64,000 bases of DNA from Saccharomycopsis fibuligera x Saccharomycopsis cf. fibuligera (GCA_001936135.1 CP012819.1:1273501-1337500); one strand, 5' to 3'. Counted from the stretch's first letter, positions 1 through 11,110 are shown. Made by a program: numbers and translations. Notes: generated by a model from the sequence alone, not told the origin.

Positions 1-184
1 ATAGACGACCACCAGCGTTCCAAGTCACATCGACGAAAGCGGGATTCAAGTTGTACATTCTATCCATTCTATCATACAAATTCTGGATACCCTGTGAAGT
101 CTTAGGAGGAAAGAACTCGAACGAAAATGTAGGTGGATCATTTTCAGACTTGTGACTGTTAAGCAATTTGTCCGTAATCTTCAT
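1..184 (-). CDS. MET13: Methylenetetrahydrofolate reductase, N-terminal part (partial)
   Basis: This is the 5' end of a gene that runs off the left edge. The ATG is at 184-182 and about 61 codons are visible. The protein starts MKITDKL, followed by an FSFEFFPPKT stretch, QNLYDRMDRMY and VDVTWNAGG. This matches the start of the TIM-barrel catalytic domain of eukaryotic methylenetetrahydrofolate reductase. The MKIT start and the QNLYDRMDRMY block resemble S. cerevisiae Met13 more than Met12. The enzyme reduces 5,10-methylene-THF to 5-methyl-THF with NAD(P)H and FAD, supplying methyl groups for methionine synthesis in the cytosol. It is divergent from NAM7 with about 740 bp between them. The C-terminal regulatory domain lies outside the window, so integrity cannot be judged. 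Confidence 0.9.
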   Translation of the reverse strand, partial: MKITDKLLNSHKSENDPPTFSFEFFPPKTSQGIQNLYDRMDRMYNLNPAFVDVTWNAGGRL

Positions 185-928
185 GGCGAATCAAAATATT
201 GTTATTATTATTTTCTTTAAATGCTTCAAAATACAAAGATTTTATCTAAAAGTAGTGAAAAGAAGAAGAGCCATTGAGAGTTGAGGAAAGAAGAGGAAAT
301 GAAAACAAAAGTTGCCAACGAACCGAGGCAACGTGCACTAAGTGAGTTTGCACATGTAAAGCGATCGCCAATATACGACAGCTGCTGTCCGCTAGCGGGA
401 ACTGAGTCAGCGGCTCAACAAAAAAGTAAAACTGCGAAAAGTGAAAAAGCAAAAAAAAAAAAGCATTTGAAAGAGTCATCTCTGCATACCTATGCATATA
501 TGAGTGTACTTATGCATATGAATGTCTACAAATGTACAATCATGTGACTGATTTAACATCCTTACATTTGAAACACCCTTACATCAAAATTGAAAAAGTG
601 TTTTTAGCAAGTTTTGTATAATAGATCACATGACCATTTTTCAAAAGTCGCGCTTTGAGGCGAAAAAAAAAAATTTGAGTAATCAACAAAAACAGTTAAA
701 AAGAGTTAATTACGAAAGCGCTGGCCGGTCTGTGATCCTGTGGTCGTCTTTCAAGCGCTGATTTACTGGCGGCTATTTCTTTGATAAAAGCGTAAAAATA
801 CTGCTGTGTGTTTCAAGTTAGATAAAATCTGGCAGAGGTCATTTCCAAGCAAGCACTCAAAAAATTGAAAAGAAAATAGGCTTAGAAGTGCAAATATTAA
901 AAGCTTTGGAACCACAATCTTGCCGCCA
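185..928. promoter_or_regulatory. Divergent intergenic region MET13/NAM7
   Basis: This 744-bp shared upstream region has no supportable gene. Two near-E-box sites are visible, TCATGTGACT at 540-549 and TCACATGA at 626-633. Each differs by one base from the Cbf1-type TCACGTGA core that controls yeast methionine genes. Binding is only an inference. A-rich tracts lie at about 450-462 and 664-675. Confidence 0.4.
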
Positions 929-3900
929 ATGTCTGGAAACCAGAGCATTTTGTTTTCGGCTTCCAAGCAAAGGAGTCACCATTCCAATGATGTAACCAAT
1001 GGCGGAATAGATAATTCTGACAATGAAAGCATTAATAGTGATTACAACCCTTCGTCTAATGACGCCGACAATAACCCATCCGCTCACGTTTCTCATAATC
1101 ATACTCATTCTGAATATTCAACGGAATTAGGTGAAAGCGGTAATGGAGAGGACAAAGTCATTCAACCTTACTCTAAAGATGAGTTACCATCTCATGCCTG
1201 TGCTTATTGCGGCATCCATCATCCGAGTTCAGTGGTTAAATGTAATACATGTAACAGGTGGTTTTGCAACTCAAAATTGAATAATTCTGGATCGCATATC
1301 ATCACCCATTTGGTCATGTCAAGACATAATACTATTTCATTGCATCCTGACTCTGATTTGGGTGATACCACTTTGGAGTGCTACCATTGTGGTAACAAAA
1401 ATGTATTTATCTTAGGCTATGTCACTGCCAAGTCGGATACCGTGGTTATCATGTTATGTAGATTGCCTTGTGCCCAATCAAAAGATATTGCATTTGAAAC
1501 TGACAAATGGCAATCACTAATAGAAAACAGACAGTTATTAACTTGGATCGCCCAACCTCCCAATGATGAAGAAGTTATTAGAGCCAGACCAATCACTCCA
1601 GCCCAAATTGCCAAGTTAGAAGCCCAATGGAGAATGAACAGAAATGCTACTATTGAAGATGTCGACAAGCCAACTGAAGAAGACGAAGTAGAACCAATCT
1701 TGATCAGATATACTGATGCTTACCAATACCAGAAGTCATTTTCCCCATTAATTGATTTGGAATCCGAATATGATAAGCAGTTAAAAGAATCCCAGGCTTT
1801 AGAACATATTAGTGTTAAATGGTCATTGAGTTTAAGTAATCGTCATTTAGCCCGCTTTGCTTTGTCGACATTTGAATCTAATGGTTTAAAAGTTGCAGTG
1901 GGTGATGAGATGATATTGAGGCATAACGTTTCTAATGAGCCTCCGTGGGAATGTAAAGGTTATATTGTCAGATTACCAAACGTCGAGTCTGAGGAATTTG
2001 TGCTTGAGTTAGCGCCTAGTAAAAAAACACCTCCAACTCATGCTACTACTGGTTTCACTGCCGAATTTGTTTGGAAAGGTACCAGTTATGACAGAATGCA
2101 ACAATCATTGAAACGCTTTGCCATGCATGAAGATGCTGTTTCTCCATACATTTATCACACCATTTTAGGTCATGATGTTGCTCCAGTGGAATTTAAAGTT
2201 AATCTCCCTTCTGAATTTTCCATTAGAAATTTTGCCAAATTGAATACATCTCAAACTAATGCTGTCAAAAGTGTTTTACAACGCCCATTGTCTTTAATCC
2301 AAGGTCCACCGGGTACTGGTAAAACTGTGACTTCTGCAACTATTGTGTACCATTTATCCAAAATTACCAAACAAAAAATTTTGGTTTGTGCTCCATCAAA
2401 TGTTGCAGTTGACCATTTGGCTGATAAATTAGATGCTTTGGGATTATCTGTGGTTAGATTGACTGCTAAAAGTAGAGAAGATGCTGAAAGTTCAGTAACT
2501 GATTTAGCTTTGCATAATGTTACCAAAAAAAAAGCTACTGGTGAACTTAAAAAATTAATCAAGTTGAAAGAAGAATTAGGCGAACTTTCCAATGAGGATA
2601 ATAGAAAATATTTGCGTTTGACCCGCTTGACTGAAACTCAACTTTTGAAGAAAGCTAATGTGGTATGTACCACTTGTGTTGGTGCCGGTGATAGACGTCT
2701 CAACGGTTTCCAATTCCCTGTTGTTTTGATTGATGAAAGTACACAATCTTCTGAACCTGAATGTTTGATCCCGATTGTAAAGGGTGCTAGACAAGTAGTG
2801 CTTGTTGGTGATCATCAACAATTGGGTCCAGTTATTTTGGAGAAAAAGGCCGGTGATGCCGGCTTGAAACAGTCTCTTTTTGAAAGATTGGTTGTTCTTG
2901 GTCATATTCCAATTCGTTTAGAAGTTCAGTATCGTATGAACCCATGTTTAAGTGAGTTCCCAAGTAACATGTTTTACGAAGGTTCTTTACAAAATGGTGT
3001 TACTGGTGATGATAGATTGATCAACAACTCATTCCCATGGCCTATTAGAGATAGCCCGATGATGTTCTGGGCTAACTATGGTAAAGAAGAAATTTCTGCT
3101 AGTGGTACCTCATATCTTAACCGTGTTGAAGCAATGAATTGTGAAAAACTTGTTACCAGATTTTTCAAAAATGGTATTAGACCAAGTCAAATTGGCATTA
3201 TTACCCCATACGAAGGTCAAAGAGCTTATGTGGTGCAATATATGACTTTAAACGGTTCATTGGATAAAGAAATGTATGCACAAGTTGAAGTTGCTTCAGT
3301 TGATGCTTTCCAGGGTCGTGAAAAAGATTTTATTATTTTGTCATGTGTTAGAGCTAATGATCAACAAGTTATTGGGTTCTTGAGTGACCCTAGACGTCTT
3401 AATGTTGCCCTCACTAGAGCCAAATACGGTTTAGTGGTTTTGGGTAATCCAAGAGCATTGGCAAAGAATTTTTTGTGGAACCATTTGTTGGTCCATTTTC
3501 GAGAAAAAGGTTGTTTGGTTGAAGGTCCTTTGGATAACTTACAGTTGAGTTCGGTGCAATTGAACAACCCTGTTCAAAACAGATTTAAAAATAGACAGCT
3601 TAGAAATAATGACGCTGACGGCAATGCTGCTGCTGCCGCCGCCGCTGCTGCTTCTGGTTCTGGTTCCACTACCGCAGAATCTTCTGGTGTTAACAATGGC
3701 CTTGGTGCTACAGGTCCTTTAAAAGCTGGCGGTATTACTGCTGCTTCTGCTGCTGTTACTAACCCACAAGCAACCAATTTTTTCAACTTTGCTGGATCTA
3801 ATGGGTTGCCAAACTTTCCAATTAGTGATTTTGATACTTCTTTTGCTCCATCAATGACTTCTGTTAGCAATGGAGCATCTGTTGGTCACGCTTTTGACAA

Positions 3901-4177
3901 TGGATATGCATCCTTTTTCCAATCCTCATGGCCATTACTTGGTTCCGGTCTTGGTGGAATTAACGCAGCTGCTACCAGTGCTTCCGCTACTGGTACTCCA
4001 AACACTGGAAATGCTTTTGGGGCGAAATCAGAAAATAGTAATGTTTATACATCCGCTAATACTTTTGGTTCAAGTCAGAGTGAAAGATTAAGTGAGTTTA
4101 ATGCTCAAACTTCAAGAAATGGAAAATTCAGAAATACTGACATAAGAAATTTGACTAACGCATTCAGCAACTTGTGA
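929..4177 (+). CDS. NAM7: UPF1-family RNA helicase of nonsense-mediated decay
   Basis: This is an ATP-dependent 5'-3' RNA helicase, the core nonsense-mediated mRNA decay factor that works with Upf2 and Upf3 on cytoplasmic ribosomes. The first ATG is at 929, giving 1082 residues. An N-terminal Ser/Asn-rich tail leads into the Cys/His zinc domain, which starts with CAYC at residue 91 and continues with KCNTCNRWFC, CYHC and CRLPC. The superfamily 1 helicase core has Walker A GPPGTGKT (about 459-466), Walker B DEST (602-605), GDHQQLGPVI, QYRMNP and the VASVDAFQGREKD/LNVALTRAK motifs. The family is usually about 970 residues in yeast. The extra length is a C-terminal low-complexity tail of about 190 residues with a poly-Ala run and Gly/Asn/Ser-rich sequence. 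No in-frame CTG codon was found. Identity is essentially certain. Confidence 0.97.
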   Translation: MSGNQSILFSASKQRSHHSNDVTNGGIDNSDNESINSDYNPSSNDADNNPSAHVSHNHTHSEYSTELGESGNGEDKVIQPYSKDELPSHACAYCGIHHPSSVVKCNTCNRWFCNSKLNNSGSHIITHLVMSRHNTISLHPDSDLGDTTLECYHCGNKNVFILGYVTAKSDTVVIMLCRLPCAQSKDIAFETDKWQSLIENRQLLTWIAQPPNDEEVIRARPITPAQIAKLEAQWRMNRNATIEDVDKPTEEDEVEPILIRYTDAYQYQKSFSPLIDLESEYDKQLKESQALEHISVKWSLSLSNRHLARFALSTFESNGLKVAVGDEMILRHNVSNEPPWECKGYIVRLPNVESEEFVLELAPSKKTPPTHATTGFTAEFVWKGTSYDRMQQSLKRFAMHEDAVSPYIYHTILGHDVAPVEFKVNLPSEFSIRNFAKLNTSQTNAVKSVLQRPLSLIQGPPGTGKTVTSATIVYHLSKITKQKILVCAPSNVAVDHLADKLDALGLSVVRLTAKSREDAESSVTDLALHNVTKKKATGELKKLIKLKEELGELSNEDNRKYLRLTRLTETQLLKKANVVCTTCVGAGDRRLNGFQFPVVLIDESTQSSEPECLIPIVKGARQVVLVGDHQQLGPVILEKKAGDAGLKQSLFERLVVLGHIPIRLEVQYRMNPCLSEFPSNMFYEGSLQNGVTGDDRLINNSFPWPIRDSPMMFWANYGKEEISASGTSYLNRVEAMNCEKLVTRFFKNGIRPSQIGIITPYEGQRAYVVQYMTLNGSLDKEMYAQVEVASVDAFQGREKDFIILSCVRANDQQVIGFLSDPRRLNVALTRAKYGLVVLGNPRALAKNFLWNHLLVHFREKGCLVEGPLDNLQLSSVQLNNPVQNRFKNRQLRNNDADGNAAAAAAAAASGSGSTTAESSGVNNGLGATGPLKAGGITAASAAVTNPQATNFFNFAGSNGLPNFPISDFDTSFAPSMTSVSNGASVGHAFDNGYASFFQSSWPLLGSGLGGINAAATSASATGTPNTGNAFGAKSENSNVYTSANTFGSSQSERLSEFNAQTSRNGKFRNTDIRNLTNAFSNL

Positions 4178-4750
4178 TTTGGAAACAGACCTTCCTAGGG
4201 AGGTCTTTTTACCGATAAGAACAATAAAAAGTTACAAACAACACGGTGAAAACCTTTTTAGTTGTGTCACCATGACTTGTGCTTTGAAGAATCTGAGATC
4301 GAGATTCCAGTCAATATAACACATGCCTACAGTGAATGTTCCTTTGCTAATTTTGTTAATGGAAATGCGAGTTGGAAGTTTTTTCGTGTCATGCTTTAGT
4401 ATTCATAATTTACGTGTCGCTCGCCAAGTTAACTTATTCATTACTGCTTGTCGCCCTTACAAAGATAAGAATTCTATGGCATCAGTACAGTCTTGTTTCA
4501 TGGCTTACAGGAAGAATTCAAGATGTTAGTTGGGCTCGAGATTCTTTCTAAGCAACGTAAGATAAAATTTAGAAGCCTTTTTCATTATCTTCATAGCTGC
4601 TTATCGTCATTGATTAGATATTATATACGTGTTTGTTGGCTCATTCAAAATTTTTTGGTTGCTGTCTGAGTACTGGGTACACAGCACTGAGTATTATGCT
4701 GTTTATCTATCTAGTTTCAATAAATCTTGGTGCGGCTTATTGCTGCGTGT

Positions 4751-4788
<38 letters not shown>

Positions 4789-5680
4789 CCTGTTTCAAGA
4801 TTTTCTGATCATATCTACGTGAATGATGCTTAATCAGATTAAAAACTGTCCCAAATGCAGTCATTATTTCCAAAATGTACTCCCAGCCTTCGCATTTGTG
4901 GATTACTGCAGCTGCTGTTCATCAACAAGTTAATTTCCAATCTGCAAATGCAAAGAGGTCATATATGAACTTTCAGCTGCAGTTTATGTGTCGTCTATCT
5001 TGATAGAAATTGAAAAAGAAGATACTGTCCCTGTGAAATTTTTTTTGATATCATTTTTTTCCTAAACTTTCTGGTCTGCTCATTTTCTGATATCCATACC
5101 ATTTTCCTGTTGTCATATAAAATACTTTTTTTCAAGGCGGTCAACCATTTGGTTCAAATCAAACCCACAACCACAAACACAAATCAGCACTGTATGCATA
5201 CAGCGACACACACGTGCACTTCTTCCCCCACTCATCTAAATCTACACCAGCTAACAGACAGCAGTTGCACACATATCTGTGTGAAAGCACAGGCAAGAGA
5301 GTTCAGATAATTTAAATTAATCAATTAACTCAATCGTCCTAGACTGAGCACTCACCACTATCACCTCTAACGTCATTGCCATTTCATTGCCAATAACAGC
5401 AGATCCTTTTCAAAATATCGAACAATAGCTGGCGCACATACGTACAGCAGTACAGTAATAACTGACAGAAAGAATAATATTAGTGGGGGCAGGGAAAGGA
5501 GGCAAAGAAGAAAATAAAAAACTTAAGATATAGCCCCAAGAAGTTCTGTAAATGCGATAGAGGGTAAGCAAAGAAAGGAATAAACTTTAGCACAAAAAAA
5601 TAAAATTAGTTTTTGGAGAAGTCAAGAAGAAAAGTAAAAGGATCTTTGAAAACTAGCAAAGGAAACTATAATCAAAGCAG
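4178..5680. other. Gene-free region after NAM7
   Basis: About 1.5 kb with no convincing gene. It holds the NAM7 3' region, including an inverted repeat CTTCCTAGGGAGG near 4190, a pure T36 tract at 4753-4788, and AT-rich sequence leading to the small ORF at 5681. The short ORFs here lack any recognisable domain. Confidence 0.5.
4753..4788. repeat. Homopolymer T36
   Basis: An uninterrupted run of 36 T on the + strand in intergenic DNA, one of about ten such A/T tracts in the window. Confidence 0.95.
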
Positions 5681-6085
5681 ATGAGGTCGTTACCTCCTCC
5701 AAGATTGTCCCGCCGTCGGCGCATAAGGAGAATTCTCGACGAGATTATCTTCTACTTACGCAAAGGCTACATCAACGATGCCAGTGCATTTCAAATTTTA
5801 ACATACCCCACTACCACCGCCAATGCAACATACTCTTCTACTTATCCTGGCACTGTTTATCACAATACTTCCCTCTTGTTTCTTAAGCATCAACGGAAAA
5901 GACATCAGCGTCGGGCAATGATTAGACGAACCACAAAGAAATTTGGTCGGCATGCATTGATGAGCATCCCAGGGGGTCAGTCAACGATTGAGACTGCCAA
6001 TATGTTAAGTACGGCGAAAAATGGAATCAGTTGGGTAGCTTCTTTGCCTAAAAAAGTTGCCGGGTTTGGGTTTTTGTTTGGATAG
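5681..6085 (+). CDS. Hypothetical small basic protein (134 aa)
   Basis: I do not recognise this ORF. It starts with ATG at 5681 and encodes 134 residues. An Arg-rich N-terminus (RLSRRRRIRR) is followed by a helical-looking segment, ILDEIIFYLRKGYINDAS, then a Thr/Tyr-rich stretch, a second basic cluster (KHQRKRHQRR) and a Gly/Phe-rich end. It stands alone between NAM7 and the convergent SVL3-like gene, with a long upstream region that contains a T36 tract. Arg codons include CGT, CGC and CGG, unlike the AGA-biased conserved neighbours, so expression is probably low. It could be a lineage-restricted gene, the main exon of a spliced gene, or a chance ORF. Conservation in a sister species would decide. 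Confidence 0.4.
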   Translation: MRSLPPPRLSRRRRIRRILDEIIFYLRKGYINDASAFQILTYPTTTANATYSSTYPGTVYHNTSLLFLKHQRKRHQRRAMIRRTTKKFGRHALMSIPGGQSTIETANMLSTAKNGISWVASLPKKVAGFGFLFG

Positions 6086-7039
6086 ATTGATACTAGAGGT
6101 TTTGGGTCTTCTGGAATATATATAAAAAAAGAAGAGAAAATAAAATAGAATAACGTATGTAGAGTACACTAAAGAAATACATTGTCACTGCATTCAGCGA
6201 TCTATTATCCAGTAATGTCCAAGAGCGACTTCTTATCAGAAAAAAAAAAAAAAATGAAACAATTGGGACAGTTTGGGATTAGAATATTAAAGCAAGTGAG
6301 TAATATAGTGATAATTAATCTAAACAAAGGAATGTGCAATGGTTGACTATTCTTGTAGAATAGCAGTCTGAAATATATACTATTGACTAAGCTAAGGCAG
6401 GCTAAACTTCTTTGGCTACTTTTGAATAATGTACGTATTTAATTCTTTTGGTGTTTTCTTATTTTTGGAAAGCACTTCAAGCGTTCGGAAAATGAACAAA
6501 AGGAAAATGCAAAAGTAGAAACAATGTTGAGAAAATTCAAAAAACAATTCAGGAAATAATATAATAGTATGAAAAGTAGAGTTTTTGGTAAAACAAAGAC
6601 GAACAAAAAGGTATAAACAAAAAAAAGAAGATAATGACTGACGAACAAATCAACAAATATTAGTTTTTTGAACCAGCAAAACAAGATAAACAAGGACAAA
6701 ACAAAAACAAAAATTTCAAACTAAACAGAATCAAGATAAGCAAAAAAAAAAAACAGTATTAATGAACTAAGAAAAGTAATGAATTAATTGAATGTCGAAT
6801 AAAAACCAACCAACAAAAAAACAAAGTAGAAAGTGAAGGATGCCGCAGAGCAAAAAAAAACAAAAAGAAAAAAAAAGACAGAAGCCAAAAACGATTCGAC
6901 ATTTGCAACAAGCAACTCGCAAAGAGCAAAGTAGACTGAAAAGGCATTAATGTGACATAGTAAGGTTAGAGATGCCCATGATGTGCCCTAAAATCTGCCC
7001 TTTTCATGCCTTAGTTTTTCAGAATTTTCAAGCATTTTT
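6086..7039. other. A-rich convergent intergenic region
   Basis: About 950 bp between the 3' ends of the 134-aa ORF and the SVL3-like gene. The + strand is strongly A-rich, with AAAAACAAAA-type patches between about 6440 and 6900 and an A16 run at 6240-6255. I see no gene or RNA in it. It probably holds the two 3' untranslated regions. Confidence 0.5.
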
Positions 7040-10000
7040 TCAATTTTTGCTCTTTTTACCAAAAAATGACTTCATCTTCAGCTTCTTTTTCTCCTTGGTT
7101 GCAGAACTCGTCACTGTGTTTGACCTATCAATATTAGGAAAACCTCCAGGAATGGTAGTTGCTGAAGGTGGAACAATTGAAGCACCATCAGCTGTGACAG
7201 CATTGGCAGTGCTGTTAGCAGCATCATTACCATTAGTGGTAGAGGCTCCATTAGTAGAAGCAGCATAACTGGTAGCGCTACCACCGGATAGATTATTAGC
7301 GGTGGTGTTCTGGGTCTCAATGCTACTGCTGTTATTGTTATGAGTCGAAAATACGCCATCACTTGAGTTGAAAGAGTTTTTAGAGTCATTGGAATTATTG
7401 GTTTTGGTGATTGTTTCAGTGGTCAAATTGTTATTAGTGTTGTTATTAGTGTTGTTTGCTTCTGCAGCATTTGAAACACTGTTGTTGTTCGCGTTGTTGG
7501 TGTTCCCATTAACATTACCGTTGACTGGGCCTCTATATGGCGATGTTCCATTACCATTAGTTGGCACTTGCAGAGCTGACTGCGAATGTTGAGCAGCATG
7601 ACCATATGCTCCTGGTGGCCCATTATGTGGATGGCCATTAGCAGAAGCATTGAAGCTACCTTGGTGAGTCATTGGAGGAGTCAATTGTGGGTTTCTCAGA
7701 GCGACACCATTTCCATTAGCTGCTGCTGCTGATAAGGTGTTCAAATTTTTATAACTACTAACTCTATTTCTTGCTGGCCTTTGCACTGCTCCATTAGGTA
7801 AGCTAGTGCCACCATAGAGCGAGTACTCATCAATATCTTGACGATGACCATTTGCTGTTGGTCCAACAGCAACAGGACCAGCACCTCCAGCCATAGCGTT
7901 ACCATTTGCAATGGCTGCTAAGTTGTTCGTACTATGAGCATTAGTGTTTCCATTATACATTTGAGCTAAATTAGTACCGCTAGCAGCTCTACTGGTAAGC
8001 ATTGGCATTCCTGACTTTCTATTTTTTCTAGATTGAGGAGTAAATCTCGCACTAACGTCATTAATTGGCAAATAAGTTGAATTGTTACCGAATGGTTTAT
8101 CAACAAACGATGCTTGACTCTGCAAGCTTGGTAGTGCTTGTGGTACTGAAGTCATTCGTTTTGGATTTCTCGCTAGCTTTTGCAGGGAAAGTTGTTGTTG
8201 TTGTTGTTGTTGTTGTTGTAGTTGAGGTGGAATTTGTTGTTGGTGGAATCCAGCAGCCACCAGATGACCACTTTTAGCTCTAGGATGATTGTTAAACGAT
8301 TCAGTTCTGCCACCGCGTTGCTGTGGTGGATTTGGGGATGGTGTTCTGGACCTATACTCTCCGGAAAGTTTAGCACCAATAATCGCCATGTCGGCTAAAT
8401 CTTGCAAATCTTCAGAACTATTATTACCGCTCCCAGAGCCATTACCAGAACTTGGCTTGACCGGTGGTTGTTGATATTGAGCGTCAAAATTCAGTGGGTT
8501 GCCGTTAGTTGATGTAGCTGAGGCTGACGGTAATTGCTGTTGAATAAATTGATTTCCACCGCCAAATGACATTCTTCTAGGAGATCTTTGAGGCATATTG
8601 GAGATTGGCTGTTGCAACTGCTGCTGCTGCTGCTGTAGTTGTTGTGGTGGTTGACCAACTAAAGATTGACGGCGAGACCCTGGAATTGGTTGCTGCTGCA
8701 GTTGTTGTTGTTGCTGCTGCAGTTGGAAACTGTTTCTTTGGAGATGTTGTTGTAGGCTATTTTTCTCACTGGACAATTTGTTCAACTGGACTCTTTGAGA
8801 GTTTAATTGTAATGATAATTCATTGATCTGTTTGATCAATGACTGGTTATTATCCTCCAAGGTTTTGTTTTTATTGTTTAACGTGGTGACTTTAGATTCT
8901 AAGCCATCTTTGTCAGACAAACCCTCCAATTGTTTGGTTAAGGAGTTATTTACTCTCAAAAAGAAAATCGACGAAGTCTCGTTAATGGTAGATTGATTAA
9001 GCTTGTTGAATTGGCACACCGTGGTATATAAAAATTCCAAGTATGGCGTCTTGATAGAGAAATCATCAGCCAATAAGATTGGTTGCAACAATAATGGATC
9101 AAAATCCAAAGAGAATTGGTTATAAAACTCATAAAAAAAGTTTGGCGAAAAAATGTATTTTGACAAGTTAGCTCTTTGAGAAGGAGACAAATTGTAATCA
9201 TTGGCAATAGCAGTATCAATTGTTTGTAAGAAAGAGTTATTGGCAGTGGTGATTTCTGGATACAATTTGGACCAAGTATTCAACAATGCATTTTCATTTT
9301 CGTAACCCTTGATCAACTTGCAACTCATTTTTTTCAACAAAATCAACAATTCAGTAAGCAAACCACTGATTAGAGGTTTAGCCAAAATCTGCTTGGAGAT
9401 CTTTATTGGATGATCTAGTTCGAAAATGATCAAGAGTGGGTTGAAAACCACTCTCGGTAAAGCAAATTTCCACTGGTAGTTGAGGAACTCCAAATTGCCG
9501 TTGATTTTCAATACTTCGGTATTAGATTGTTCAAAAACGGTAGTGAGTTTGTTTATGGCGATAATTTCTTCACGCGTATACATGTTAGAATTTTTAGATG
9601 AGGAGTTACCAATGTACAAGTAATCGGTACTATTTTTGCTTTGATGAATATAAATTGGAAGGTCGGGAATCTTTTTGATATCTGAGTCATTCATGATTGA
9701 CAAGATGATGAAGTCTTCCCTGTTGAAGATCTGGTTTAAGTTTTGTTGGACGTAGCTTTCTAACTGCAAGAAGCCGGTGCTTTCAACAACAATGGTTGTG
9801 TCTTTACTGATAAACGGAGCAAGCTCGTTGCAAAGCACTGAAAAATTCTGTAACGAAGTGGAGCTCAAAAGTATTGTGTCGAACTTTTGAGGCTGCTGGG
9901 CGCTGAGTTCTTTGAAGTTTAGGTAAAAGTTGTTCGGCTTGAATCTGTTTTTGTTGAACTTTTCAGATACCCATGTTATTCCGTTATTAGCAACCGATTG

Positions 10001-10123
10001 TTGAAGAACAGGGTCATCGTGAACGATGGTTATATTGCAAGCCTTGGACTCATATAATCGCCAACTGTAGTAGGCCAAGTTAGGGCTGCTGCCGGCGACC
10101 AAAACACTCATGTGTTGTGACAT
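7040..10123 (-). CDS. SVL3/PAM1-like cortical protein, Gln/Asn-rich
   Basis: The 1027-residue protein starts with ATG at 10123; a second Met lies four codons on. The first ~370 residues form a folded domain beginning MSVLVAGSSPN, a Rossmann-like nucleotide-binding start as in the ketopantoate-reductase-like N-terminus of S. cerevisiae Svl3 and Pam1. A coiled coil follows (roughly 395-465, with LESKVTTLNNKNKTLEDNN and NELSLQLNSQ). The rest is low complexity: poly-Gln blocks encoded partly by CAACAA runs, Asn/Gly/Ser-rich tracts, and a basic tail with KKLKMKSFFGKK. Svl3 and Pam1 are bud-cortex proteins of uncertain function linked to polarised growth. The assignment rests on architecture and remembered resemblance, so the family call is moderate. 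The long poly-Gln region may vary in length between strains. Confidence 0.6.
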   Translation of the reverse strand: MSQHMSVLVAGSSPNLAYYSWRLYESKACNITIVHDDPVLQQSVANNGITWVSEKFNKNRFKPNNFYLNFKELSAQQPQKFDTILLSSTSLQNFSVLCNELAPFISKDTTIVVESTGFLQLESYVQQNLNQIFNREDFIILSIMNDSDIKKIPDLPIYIHQSKNSTDYLYIGNSSSKNSNMYTREEIIAINKLTTVFEQSNTEVLKINGNLEFLNYQWKFALPRVVFNPLLIIFELDHPIKISKQILAKPLISGLLTELLILLKKMSCKLIKGYENENALLNTWSKLYPEITTANNSFLQTIDTAIANDYNLSPSQRANLSKYIFSPNFFYEFYNQFSLDFDPLLLQPILLADDFSIKTPYLEFLYTTVCQFNKLNQSTINETSSIFFLRVNNSLTKQLEGLSDKDGLESKVTTLNNKNKTLEDNNQSLIKQINELSLQLNSQRVQLNKLSSEKNSLQQHLQRNSFQLQQQQQQLQQQPIPGSRRQSLVGQPPQQLQQQQQQLQQPISNMPQRSPRRMSFGGGNQFIQQQLPSASATSTNGNPLNFDAQYQQPPVKPSSGNGSGSGNNSSEDLQDLADMAIIGAKLSGEYRSRTPSPNPPQQRGGRTESFNNHPRAKSGHLVAAGFHQQQIPPQLQQQQQQQQQLSLQKLARNPKRMTSVPQALPSLQSQASFVDKPFGNNSTYLPINDVSARFTPQSRKNRKSGMPMLTSRAASGTNLAQMYNGNTNAHSTNNLAAIANGNAMAGGAGPVAVGPTANGHRQDIDEYSLYGGTSLPNGAVQRPARNRVSSYKNLNTLSAAAANGNGVALRNPQLTPPMTHQGSFNASANGHPHNGPPGAYGHAAQHSQSALQVPTNGNGTSPYRGPVNGNVNGNTNNANNNSVSNAAEANNTNNNTNNNLTTETITKTNNSNDSKNSFNSSDGVFSTHNNNSSSIETQNTTANNLSGGSATSYAASTNGASTTNGNDAANSTANAVTADGASIVPPSATTIPGGFPNIDRSNTVTSSATKEKKKLKMKSFFGKKSKN

Positions 10124-10800
10124 TTTGGCTGTTGTGTGTGTATCGAAGTTTGAGAATACAGGACAGATCTTCCGTTTGGCAGACGTGTGGAAGAAAAGAA
10201 AGGTCTGTTTTGAGGCCGACTCTTTTTATGGTGTTTCCAGTAGGTTCTCAGCGGAAGAAGGAACTTTGGGGAAGAAGCAGAAATAAATGAGGAGCGAAAG
10301 GAAACTGCAATTATGGTTGCTTCTTGAGTATAGAGCCAGCAGTAGTGGTGAATGTGGCCAGTAGCGAGCGAAAGAGGGCACAAGAAAAAGAACAATAGGA
10401 AAGAGAAAAAAAAGTAGGCTCAGTCCGAATCAGTGGCCAGGTAGCTAGGTAGGTACCTTGTTTGAAACAATGGGGGGCTGCAAGAATATTGGATGAAATA
10501 GGAAAAACACAACTCCTTTGTTGACGGAAAACAAGCAAGCGCTGAGGGAATTGCTTTGAAAAAAGAAAAAGGAAAAACAGACAGAAAACAGGACACTGTA
10601 GAAGGCGATGAAAAAAAAGGCTTCCCAAAGAAAGATATCGACAAAGTGACAAAGTGACAAAGCGACGGAGAGAGAATTTTTTTTTTCTGTTTTTATTTTG
10701 CTAATCAATTTGTAAATTTTTTGTCTGGGAGCTGCTAGATCTTTCCACTTTTTCGTTAGAAAAAATCTGTTTTTCGGTTTTACTTTTTTTTTATTTTTAC

Positions 10801-10848
10801 TTTTTTTATTTTTTTATTTTTTTATTTTTTTATTTTTTTATTTTTTTA
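10801..10848. repeat. Tandem (TTTTTTTA)6
   Basis: Six perfect 8-bp copies of T7A in the promoter side of the SVL3-like gene, flanked by further T-rich sequence. Such T tracts are often nucleosome-excluding in yeast promoters; that role is inferred. Confidence 0.9.
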
Positions 10849-11054
10849 TTTTTACTTTTCTGCCGGCGCTTAAATTAACTTAGGAGCAAAAACAGATCCG
10901 AGGAAGGAAAAGCGGCAAGCGATAAAAACAAAAAAGTAGAGAAAGAACTCAGCCGACAATTCTGTAGCGAAGGTCGTTTTTTGTTACCAATGGTCGTGTC
11001 TCTGGATCTGGTGGGGCCCTGAGAAGGAATAGATGACGGTCGGCTGCAACGGAC

Positions 11055-11110
11055 AAGAAGAAGAAGAAGAAGAAGAAGAAGAAGAAGAAGAAGAAGAAGA
11101 AAGAAGAAGA
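11055..11110. repeat. AAG trinucleotide repeat
   Basis: Fifteen perfect AAG units (11055-11099) followed by an interrupted continuation. It gives poly-Glu, poly-Lys or poly-Arg in + frames and poly-Ser in one - frame, which creates spurious ORFs here. Confidence 0.95.

Noticed and set aside
920-928. TTG as a start for NAM7
   Set aside because: Yeast nuclear genes start at ATG; the first ATG is at 929.
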